A stretch of 64,000 nucleotides of DNA from Eremomyces bilateralis CBS 781.70 (lineage: Eukaryota; Ascomycota; Dothideomycetes; Eremomycetales; Eremomycetaceae). This document shows, piece after piece, positions 23,121 through 34,126 of the stretch; the stretch's first letter is position 1, and each line of letters starts with the position of its first letter. Made by a program: the position numbers and the translations under genes. The DNA lies in contig NW_022985092.1 in the NCBI RefSeq assembly GCF_010015585.1, positions 138,664-202,663 of the forward strand, in the 5' to 3' direction. The notes under the pieces were generated by a model. The model was not told the origin of the DNA, made no database searches, and saw nothing but the letters and a program-made list of their open reading frames with translations.

Positions 23121-26100
23121 GGTGTTGAATTGGGGTCTCCGTTTGGAGAACGGACTGGACTGGGTTGAGCCGGTTCAAACCGTCACAAGTACAGTACAGC
23201 TGGACCACTTCGAAAAAAAACCCCGAGTCGAATTCGGCAAGGAGCGATGATGGACGCGCGCGGACGGTCAGAGGATAGATCCTAATAAATACTTTTGGAA
23301 TGGCGAATTCCACCGAATCCTTGTTGTCTGCACAAACACCTCGAGCGTCAGTTCGGTACTAAGATAATGGCAAAACTGTCTTGAAACAGAAACCAGCAGA
23401 TTGGGGTTCTCGAATTGATCGGATGGCTGCATAAGAAAAAGGAAATTCCCCAATACGTGGGTGGTCGTGGGGGCTCCGACATTCAACGGCTGTCCAGCCT
23501 CAAAACTAGAGGCTGAAGTTGACTCGCGCAATTACAGGTCTAATAGGCGACGGAAATGAGAAAATCGGAGCTGTATGACGCCATGACGGAGGAATTACAG
23601 TCCTTTCTGGACCAACAGAACTCGAGAAAATAATGTTCGGGATTGAACTAACCACAGTCAACGACGCGGACGTCGGAGCGGACACATTCTTCTCTTTCTC
23701 GAGGGCGGAATGGCGAGCGATCTCAATTGCAAGGGTCGTTTCGTCGTATTACGAGGCGTCACTCACTCACTGCGACGTGCAGATGGCAAATTCGGAGCGG
23801 AGGGTCTCGTAGTTGAAACGTCCGCGCAAATAATTCGGAGTGCAATTATTTTGGGATTTCGTGATACTGTTCAGCGCGGAAAGGAGTGACGTCTCGCGTG
23901 GTGGCGGGGATGTTTGGACGTTTGGTTGGGCCGGGTTCGGAGTGCGAAATTTCTTAGCAGGTATGTACCAACACGGCGCAAGTCTGGTTAGTCCAGGTGG
24001 TTCCGAAATCCGAATTCTCCAGGAAGGCTGATCCCGATGATCTTGGGCGTGCTCTGCAATGGTGCAAGCGATTTTTAAAAAAGGGACATCGTGAACGGAA
24101 ACGGACTGGCGGACAGCAATCATAAAAGGAACGAAATAGAAAGCTTTGAGGGGAGGGGCGCCGTGGGCAGAGGAGAAGGAATACAATTTAACAGCGGCGG
24201 ATCCGGCCCTGATCAGCGCGTTATGATATACAAGCCCTTGCACAACCTTCACGCGAACACCAGGCACAAATTTGGTGCTACCGCATCGACAATTCTGCCC
24301 ATTCGGCCTGGCTTGTGACACTTGGACCCCATAAGCTGTCGGGTGGATCAGGATTGGACGGATTTGATGACACCTTCTGCCGAACCTGGTGCACATCAAG
24401 GCTCCGGAACGGGATGAGGCCTGAGGGCGTCGCTTTGAAAGTGGTCACAGAGCACACCTGATGGATCTGGTAGTGCTTGCTCATGGTCCCAAACAACCGC
24501 GGGGAAAGGGCATCGTCTCTCTACTTACTCGTGCACTTTGGGGGGAACCTGGCCTTCGATGCAGGATGCATGCAGCATGCAGAAGGCGTCTCTCACTGGC
24601 AAAAGATACTTCCCTGCTTTAGGCGGAGAATCCAGGCATACTCCACTCGCCGATCCTAGCCACAAGGCGCGTCGATCGGACGAAGAGCTCGGAACCAAGG
24701 GATCCATGGTCCGGTCGGATCAAGGGCACTGAAAGCGCACGCAACCGGGATCAACCTGCTACAAGGGCCGGCCAAGCTCAGCGCCGAGCGCAGTGGGTAA
24801 CTGGTGGACTGCGAAGAGTGGAGTGGGATGGTGAATAAGGGGAGAAAGCAGGGGCAATAATCAGTATCCCCAGGTATTACCTTGGATTCACGTTGACGCC
24901 GGGGTAGAACTGTGTTGAAAACATAACAGGTTTGCAGTTCCATGAGGGGGCAGTAAAAGTATCGGGTTCTTATTCGTTAACGGGCCGAATGAAGATATCA
25001 GGGCTCCCTGTCCACACATGGATCAGGAGTTCAGAATGCCAGGGTTATGGTTGTTGGTGCATCAATTCAACCCGAAGTCAGACTAGACGCGTGTAGTCAT
25101 GACAGTTTCTGTTCGGTCGGTATCGGTACCACTGTTCTCCTTGCTTTTGATTCTTCGACCTTCGATTTGTTCCCTTTTTGTCTCCTAAGTTACCAATCCT
25201 AACGGTTTTCAGTTGCCTAACCAGTGACGCTACCGTATGAGAAGCGGGGAACGGCCTGCTAGCGGCCGTTACTAACGCTTCTGTAACGGCTTCAGTGCCT
25301 CACCTCTTTGTCGGGTCCCAACACGATCAGCTGTCAACGTCTCGAATTTCTGCAGGCAGGACATACCCTAAGCTAGCATCGAACAGGGCGTGGAAACTGG
25401 AAACACCTGCCATTATTGAGGCTTATATCTTGCCACCATCGATACACCATACATGTATCTGATACCTCCGCAAAAGCATCCTCCCCATCACGCGACGATG
25501 GCCGATAGGCGAAGATTGGATATGAGGAATAAGGGCTCATCCCAGTGCCCAGGGGCGAGCAGAAATCCAGGTTTTCCTGCCCATTGTTGTCAATGCTCGA
25601 CACCGAGCATAGAGTTCGGCAGTGCGCTCGGTGAACAATGCAATAATATTGTTCTTATAATTTAGATGAGATACGGCGTCCAAACTCCAATGGGACCGGT
25701 GAGATGTCTGTTCGCGATTTTGCATGGAAAAGAGTGTCGATCCTGCCTCGGCATTTTGCGGTGACAATCTACGGGCTCTACGTACATTCCATGTCCTGTT
25801 GTCTACGAATCCTGATGGCTGGGATCGATCCCATCACCCATGTCCAGTGTCCACGCAGGGGAACCATTAGGTTATAGGTATTAGGTACTCAGGAGGCAGG
25901 CCATCATGACTTCAGGTTTGGCTTTGACTGCTTGAATCTGTGCCCGAGAAACAAGTGAGGTTATAGGCCATCTGAAGATGAGTTGTTTATATAATACAGA
26001 TATAGCGGCTCATTACCTCTTGGAAAAAAAGGTCTGCTTCTAGTTTCCAAAGGAGCGGAAGTATACGTCAGAATCATCGTTTACTGTCGTCCACCACCAC

Positions 26101-26950
26101 TACCTATCCTTCAGTTCAATCTAATATAGCGTCACTTGGCTGGCGCTGCCATCCGCAAAGGTCTCGGAGAGGAACAAGTAAATTGGAGCGATGTTTCCAG
26201 AAAGCACTGATGGACTTTAATAATCGAAAGTCCTAGAGAATCGTTTCCACCTTGTTCAGGCATTGCGCCTTCTCCATACCGGCAATTTATGAGAGACCTG
26301 AAGAATTGATATTTGTGGACACTGCAACTACTAGTATGTACATGGAATCTGTTAGTTAGTTATTTGTAAACATTTCGGCAAATATGCGACTGCTTCGATT
26401 CTAGGACGGAATCCGGTCCGCAGAGGCGCAGAGCAGTCTGTTACACCACACTTCGCTCTTCTCCAGGAAGCTCATGCATCTCCAAACCAACATCATAGGT
26501 CTAATATCCGTCAAACATCTGCAAACTGGACAGTAGGATCATCCTGCAGCACCTGCTCACGTCTCACGAGACTAAGGTTACGAGATATCTGCATGGCTAC
26601 TTCTTGAGTCTCTTCTGCGGCCCCATTCGCTCATCGGGAAAGTCAATCCCGCAGCCACACGCGCCCATTGGGCGCTCCCCAACTCCACGATGTAGTTCTG
26701 ACCCGACTAAGTTTCGTAGCGCAATACCCCATGCAAAAGAATGTCGCATGGAAGCTTTTTCGAATCGACTTGTTTCATCAGACGATTCCGCCGGGGCGTT
26801 TGGTGATGTTTGCAGTAAGCAATCGACAACTCGACATGTGTTTGAAAATTGCCATAACCTCCTCCTGCATCCTGAAATTCCTGATATCCGTCTCGTCGAA
26901 GTTTCAGACTTTCGAGCTCTGTTTATGTGTATGTATTATTGTGATGAGCA

Positions 26951-26990
26951 TAATACGAGGCCTCAACTTATAATACGAGGCCCAAACTTA
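26951..26990. repeat. 20-bp tandem duplication
   Basis: TAATACGAGGCCTCAACTTA is followed directly by a second copy with two mismatches (TAATACGAGGCCCAAACTTA). Confidence 0.9.
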
Positions 26991-27443
26991 CAATGTGGAG
27001 CTTGAGAAGATCTCAATGTCGTTTTTCTCTCTCAACCTTCCGAGAGAGGCGAGACTTGACTTTTGGGAGACTTGCTTTTGGAGGCTGAGTCGCGTTCTCC
27101 TCTCATGGGGCTCATCCTACGCCGATCTTTTGCTCCACAACCTGCCAAGTGTCAAGTTTCAACCTCAATCTACGGTTCTTCACCTAATAGTTTGATGTTT
27201 TAACTAGCCGCATCTAACTGACTATGCAGTTCTAGGGGGAGCTTGTGGAGGGAGTTATGGCCTTATCCCCAACGACAATACGAAGTGCCCATAAAAGTGA
27301 CAACGAATCGTCGCGCTACGTCAATCCAATCTTTGTTCCAGCGTGTCGGGTTGACCCTATGGAGATTTGATGGACTAATTAAGAAAGTGGAAGCACCACG
27401 ACATGAAAGGAAATCAAAAATGGTGACCCGAACCGAGCGGCTC

Positions 27444-27485
27444 GAGAGTCGAGAGTCCTGAGTCGAGAGTCCTGAGTCGGGAGTC
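27444..27485. repeat. Short tandem repeat of a 14-bp unit
   Basis: GAGAGTCCTGAGTC occurs twice in tandem (27451-27464, 27465-27478) with degenerate partial units on each side. Confidence 0.85.
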
Positions 27486-30400
27486 AAAAGATGGCTGTGA
27501 TAACGATTTTACATATCCTTTCTCATCATCCTGCGGACCTGAGCCATGCGTCTGTATACAACTCCCCAGCAGCGGATCTCTTGGCTGGGTCCCACTGCAG
27601 CAGTTTTCCCGCGAAAGAAATGAATTCCCTCTTCTCTTCGAGGGCTGTTACCGACTCCTCCAGGCTGATTGATGGCATCTCCACGAGGCCCTTCCAGTTA
27701 CCTAGTCATGATAAGGATTCTGTATGCGTAGGTGTACAGGGGGCTCGAAACTCACTTTTGTCCCAAAATGGAAATCAGTGAATTTCCGGGAGGTGAGCAG
27801 AAGCAGGGGGCAAGCAATCTAATTCTAACAATAACTAAGTTAGTTAGTTAGTGCAGTATGTGATTAACTAGTGAAATTCCAGTTTCGCTGACTAGGTTAA
27901 GGCCAGCTTCAGAACCATCACGTGATGCCCCTTATGGATATCAGTTCAACTGGCCTTAACTGAACAAGGGCCTTCGACCTCGATGTCACGAGCTTGTAGC
28001 CTTCATCCGCATGGCTGGCTGCTCGCTTGCCTGCAGAACTACTACTGATACCCAGAAATATTGATCCAGAGATAGTGAAGTTCGGGTATGGTGAGTCCAG
28101 ATATGACTGTACCCAAAAGGTGGTGGTATTGAAAGATGATGATTGTCGATTGCAATTTAAAAGAATGCTCAGCGTTCCAAAAAATATTTTACTCAATTGT
28201 CTATCCGCACCACCAGCTTTTACTGAGCCATAGAAATTCGTCATTCATTATATTCCATCCTATCACAGCAGTCCCGCTTTTCGTCATGCTCAATGACACA
28301 GCTGGGAAAGGTGTCTTTGGAGGACTTACCTGTCGAGTTCCAACCTGTAGCCCACGACACCATGACGAAAGCCCCCAAAAACCGTCACCCCCGACAAAGC
28401 GGGCTGGTCTTCAGTCACTCCCTTCCATTACTGCGTCGGAGGTCGGTTCCTAATATCAGAATTTTCTCCCAGGGCTCAAAGCCACATCAATCCACTACAG
28501 ATCCATCCGATCACAAGGTTATCAGTCTTGACTTCCTGGAGTACGAACAGCGCCTGGGAGGAGCTCATGTCCACGAGGACGGGCTGCGAATATCAAGGTA
28601 CTACAAAGGAGCAAATAGACCGACTGCCGCATCCATACCTGCCTACTGGGGATGGTTACGGGCTACACAATATCAAGCGGTAGCTGGAAACTGGGTAATT
28701 CTTTGGTCCAAGAACATGGCGAAGCGGTAAATTATTGTTAACGCTTTTGATGAAGAATAAATCTGACGTGTATAGCAGGTCAGTTATCGTGTGGAATGGA
28801 TGCCTCGGTGCATTATGCTCTATCTTTGGCTATAACTGAAGCAAGATGGTGAGCTTTGGCAGGCACTGGGATTTCTCTGTGAAGGGTGGCTCTATAAAGT
28901 CCGGTCAGTTACCAGAAAGGCAGATAGAATAGCAGTAGTCAATATCATTACGGTTATCAATTCTCTAAAGTCTCGAAACCTTAAATCCTTGTTTCTATCT
29001 GGCCATTTGACTTTGATTGTGAGCCCACTGCGAATTGAGATGTCTATAGTGAGCACGAGTCCCCTAGCGGCCAGCCACCACCATCCTAAGGGGACGAAAG
29101 CAGAAAATAATATTGCTGAGTAGCACTTCGCTCTTGACGTGCTGCACCCCACGTAAACAGCGAGTTGTATTAACAGACCTAACGAAAGTGAAGAAATTGC
29201 AATTTCTTATTCCCAGAGGTAAAGTTTGGTATGGATATAAGGGAACAACTATTCCGTAAAAGCTTTCAAACTTACGCGATGGAGATGCCCAACCAATCCA
29301 CGGCTGCCGGAATCCGAGAGGGCAGTTATTTGAAGGCTGGGCACGTTTTCAATGCCCTTTCTACGGACTAGGTATCATCCGGAACCCCAGCTTCAAGAAA
29401 CGCGTTAGCGACTGATCAAGCCTTTCTCCTTCAGCGTTTCCTTGTTTCCATGTTGCTCTGTACCAGGTACTCTCGCCTCAATCCCTCCTCGTACCAACAG
29501 CCGTACCACCAAGAAATTCGGTACCGTATAATCCATATGCTAATACCAGCTCTTCGCCAGGTCGATGGGAATATCCTTGAAGCAAACCCTTGGTCTGATG
29601 ATGGTGGGCAGCGGGGAGACGCCGTACTGACCGTTGGCAGGCGGTATGCGGGGGCGGGGTCTCTCCATATTGCATCGTCTACGGTGGTTGGGGGAGCCCT
29701 GCTTCCGGCTCCTTTGACTTAGCCCAAGACTTTGTACAGGTACTACACTTGCTGCTGCTGGTGCTTCACAGTATCGCAGCAGGAGAACGCCTAAAAGCGA
29801 CTAGAGGGTACAGGTACCTTACGAATACATGAGACATGTTCATGTATTCATCGGTCTGCGGAAATCGCGGCATCACGGGGAACTTTTGCTGCATGAAACC
29901 GTGAGTCTGGACACTACTGTCCCGAAGCCCTGTCATATGCAAGTCAATTCGATGTACCAATACTTCAACCAGCATTCCTTGTCACATGTATCTCGGCCAT
30001 CGGCATGGACGTCGTCACCGTCCGTAGTCACTGTACATCGTCCAGTGTCCTCTGCGCTCTGAGTCTTCCCCGCCCCCTCACAGCCAGCCGTCATCCCCAG
30101 ACTCGTAGGGTCCGCCTCCGGACCCACGGGACGACATGAGATACTATCAGAGTCCTGTGCCACAAGCAGAGCGAAGCGAGCCGAGACCATCATGGGTGGT
30201 GGATCCCTGTTTGATCTGGGGGGTCAGTTAATATATCAGAGGTACAGGACAGCCAGGTATTCACAATCCTCGGGGGGCGGAGGCGGGGTGGCTGCTTCTC
30301 ATACAGAGATCGTGTTTATTTAGGGTGTGGCCAATCGGAGGTTAAAGAAGAGGCCTAGAAGCATTGTTTCGCGACTGTGGTTGCATTAACAGGAGAGGAT

Positions 30401-33400
30401 AGATTGATATGATCGTGGAGAAGAGCTGGGAATCGCGGCAGTTGCGCGTTTTATGCGTCGACACAGGATCATGGGCTTGCGATGAAAGCAGGGACGATTA
30501 GGGTGAGCCCGGACTTCATGCCGATGGAAGACATCAGCTGGTGACCTGGTCGGCGTCCTCTTCTCTGAGCCGTTCCACATTCAGCTCCCTTTGCCTGTGT
30601 TGTTCATTTACTTTCGCGATCCATGACTTGATCAATATCCACAAATTGCACGATTGGCTCTTCCCCGGATGTGCGTATTGATGGTGCACATATCGCGTGG
30701 CCTGCCGTCTACCGGGATCATCCTACGCCTCAGGTCTCGGAACCAAGAATTGGCTATTGAATCCAATCTATCGATGAAAAGCTCCGAGCGGTCAGGTGAA
30801 AGGCCAGTGGATCCAGACAGGCAACGTTCCTGCCTATCGATATTCGTTGATCGACATTCTGACTCCGCATGGCGTCGGCGACAGTGCGACATGGGCATAT
30901 GCCCTGAGATCAGCTTCACGATAGACGGAAAGGATGTCGAAGGGGAAGATCTCCAATATCTTCTACATCTTCGAATCTAAGTATCGTCATATGTCGGCGC
31001 CCAATAAACGAGGGAACTGCGCCGCACACGCCTCGGGTTCTCGAGGTTGACCACTTCGATTCGGCAATGTTCATATATTCTACTCGCCTCGCTCCCTACC
31101 CCATCCGTCTACCGCGCCGTGTATCCCCGTTACTAACTTTGGAGACACCGACGTAATTGCAAACTATATGCGAACAGACACATAGATTTTCCCTCGGCCT
31201 TGCGATGTTGCCAATACGGATTTTGAATATCCGCATTTCCGTTACGGGACGGAACGAAATTCTATGCTCGAAATTCTTGGATTGGTGGTCTAGAGCAGCA
31301 TTCGTACGTGTCTCGGTTTGCTCTTTGACTCATCTCAGCTCTGAGGATTAGTTATCTCAGCCGTAAGCATCTATCAGGGTTAGTAGAGGGATATACAATA
31401 CCCATGGTCTGGTCCATATGCTATGGCCACCGTAAGTACATAGCAAGCTTGAACTCCGCGCTTCTACTACCCGGAAACTGGTTCATTGTTCCTCTCAGCC
31501 GTATTTGATATAGAAGTCTTTTACTAAGCGTCAATTTGAAATCATTGTCTTTCTTTGGCCGGCTGCCTGCGCGCACTGTGTCCAATTATCCCGTGCGACG
31601 GTTCTCCCGAACCTCCACGTCCCGAGTTTCGTGCACAAGTCGCCTCCCAGCCGATGGAACACTGTCACATCGACTCTCGCAGCGGTACGCACAAGGCAAT
31701 AGCCTGGAATGCATTGACAGCATTGTTTCTTTTCTAGCTCTGTGACGCCCCCCTCGTGCTATGGCTCGTTCCGGGATTTCGGTCAGTCTGATCACAGTGA
31801 TACGGGAGCATCAGCAGATGCGGTGCCCCTGTTTGGGACAGATCGCTGTGCGCTCTGAATGGTATTCGGATCAACCATTTGGTACGGGAGTGCGTAAGAA
31901 ATAATGACGCATTTCCTGTAACCATCTTCACTAGAGACATCACCCGCTAGTGATCAGTTGGACTATCTCAATTCAGCGTCTGTATTCCACGTTCCCCGAC
32001 CAGCTAGCCTTCCGCGCCATCAAATTCTCCGAACCGCGTCCCGATCCATTGCTGCCCAACCTTGCCGCGCAGGCTGCATGCAGGTTTCATGCCGGGGAGA
32101 TGGCTCAAGTAGCACAGGTGTCTGTCGTACCCGATGCTTTGCGCCACGACGCGCGGATCTAAACACAAGAATGGTTGGAGGAATATGCTGTGAAATGCTT
32201 CGAGAACTGGGGAATATGTGGCTAGCCTTGAGCATTCGTTTGGCATTACCATAAATGGAGCACTTTCCCGTGGTGAACTGATATGGATGGACGAGGTGGT
32301 ATGGAAATAATGAATGGGGTTTGGGGTTTGGGATTTGGATTGGTAATGGTGAACAATGGTCTCTTGATAGACTAGAACAGTAGTCCCGGAGAATCATCCT
32401 GTGTAATAGGTAGCATCATCATTGAAGTCCACATCTGGCCCAGTTGACCCGCCCCATTGCGCCCCTGGTTGATATTGTGTTTGTGTGTCGTCTGCTCCTG
32501 AATCTTCATGGCCTGAAAATTCCCGTTTCTGCACTTGCTTGATCATCACGTCCAGCATGTCTCTTTAGAACGTGAAGGAACTGTTCTTGGTTTTCCCACG
32601 CTGAGAGACCTCCCGCTATTCTGTTTTTATACACTATTTGTTTCAATAGCAGTGTTTAATGCTTGGGGCTCCGCGGGCTCTATGGACTTGCTCGCCGCAG
32701 ATATGATTTTGATGCCGATAGGGCCAAGCGAAGCAAACTCCCCTACGTCACTCTAATAGGATTAAAAAGGGGCTGAATGGGTTGAATGCATTTGGTACGA
32801 GTATAGCAAACTGCCCCGTCACTCCGGCAAAGGCGGCTGCCTACAGTCCCAAATACAATTTCATACTCGGCGCATAGCCATTCAATAAGTACCACTTGCT
32901 TGGACACATGGACTGCCGCCAATGTGCTGAAAGTGAAGACCAAGGGAAGGAGCCTATAGGAGAAATGCCTTCCCTAGAACGGTTCATGAACAGTAAATCC
33001 CAGGAATAAGAGCAGACTAAGACAGCACAGCAGCGTAAAATGAGAGACCGAAGACGATGCAAATGAAATTAGTCATAAAATGGACGGAATGAAAACTCTA
33101 TGAGGAGCCCATGCGCTGGGTTGACAGGTCCTTTTGCATTTACAAACCCAAGGTCACTCGTGTTGGTTATCTCGTCTTCCTACTAGAGGACAGTCGAACA
33201 GAACAATACCAAACTATACTAGTTCACCAGATCCCATGGTATTGATACCGCATCTGAAACCCCGGGATGTTGCAAATCAGGCATTATCAAGTTTGTTTGG
33301 TCTTCATCCTGAAGCAGCAGTATCGTCGGTTGTCTATAGGGTGAGGGAAGGCAAGGCTTTGATGTCAACAGTGAACAATAGCGGAACTTGAATAAATGGG

Positions 33401-33746
33401 ATATTGAGTTTTAATCAGTTAAGAAGAAGAACGAAGATGCATAATGCTTGGTAGAGCATTCGTATATGAATATGGATATAATTAATATAGACAGACCTCA
33501 AAACAACAGAACATTGGTCACTTTCAATATGGATAGTTGAAGACATCTCAAATGCCAACTGTAGAGATTTCCACTACCACAATCCCAATCTGCCTTTAAT
33601 ACCAATAGTAATGAAGCCTATTTGGCAGTATTGTACAATAGGAATCTCACCTTTTCAAAATGTAGGGGTGAACAATGGTTGAGACTCCATCTTGATATTG
33701 AATTGTGTGTGTAATAAACAACTGCAACTGCAGCTGCAAATAGCTG

Positions 33747-33754
33747 TAGCACTG
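33747..33754. repeat. Left target-site duplication of element A
   Basis: TAGCACTG directly abuts the left TIR and is repeated exactly at 40413-40420. Confidence 0.9.
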
Positions 33755-33777
33755 TTATCTCAGCTTGGGCTCAGACG
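33755..33777 (+). repeat. Left terminal inverted repeat of element A
   Basis: It starts TTATCTCAG and ends GGGCTCAGACG. Compared with the reverse complement of the right end it differs at four of 23 positions, three of them transitions. Confidence 0.9.
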
Positions 33778-33882
33778 TTACCCAAGCCATGACCCTGGTT
33801 AAGCTAAACCGTAACCAGATTAAACCCATGTTTAGCGTAAATACTACTCACGTGATTGTAACTGTCTCGTGTAACGTCTGAG
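33771..33882. repeat. Left subterminal inverted repeat (stem) of element A
   Basis: CTCAGACGTTAC at 33771-33782 is matched by its perfect 12-bp inverse GTAACGTCTGAG at 33871-33882, with an 88-bp spacer. The outer arm overlaps the TIR. Confidence 0.85.
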
Positions 33883-34126
33883 AAACTTCAGAGAATTTTC
33901 TGTGGAGTCGTACATGGTGATAATTGCTAGAAATAATGAGATTGTGAATAACATCATATGGAGAAGTTGAGTGGGCTCCAAAAGTTGATGCGATATAGAT
34001 AAAGGTTTGTTAAACCATCCTATGGCTTTTAAATCTCAAATTTCTAACTGTTAATTCTGTAACTAGCTTTTTAAAACTACTTGTTGCGTCATCTGTCGTA
34101 CAGGTTCACTCTCCAGGTCATCTTCC

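Larger units (their letters stand above)
23121..33746. other. 10.6 kb without a recognisable gene
   Basis: I read all six frames. No frame gives a known domain, and candidate frames (for example 23767-24399 minus and 28293-28730 plus) have no protein-like composition or splicing support. Part of 23.1-23.8 kb is the promoter of the CRIB-protein gene. Short tandem repeats occur at 26,951 and 27,444. I see no transposon ends, tRNA or rRNA. Base composition is near even, unlike the GC-rich genes to the left. Confidence 0.5.

Noticed and set aside
23767-24399. 210-codon minus-strand frame
   Set aside because: No recognisable domain and unconvincing composition; it overlaps presumed promoter DNA. 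No splicing or homology support.
28293-28730. 145-codon plus-strand frame
   Set aside because: Slightly protein-like end (GLRISRYYKGANRP) but no family recognised; kept as non-coding.
31352-31360. TTATCTCAG resembling an element end
   Set aside because: No following CTCAGRC, no inverted partner and no 8-bp duplication nearby.
33741-33783. An outward extension of the element A TIR by CTGYAGYRCTR
   Set aside because: The apparent extra inverted match is explained better by the direct 8-bp TAGCACTG at both ends; element B confirms the boundary at TTAYCTCAG.
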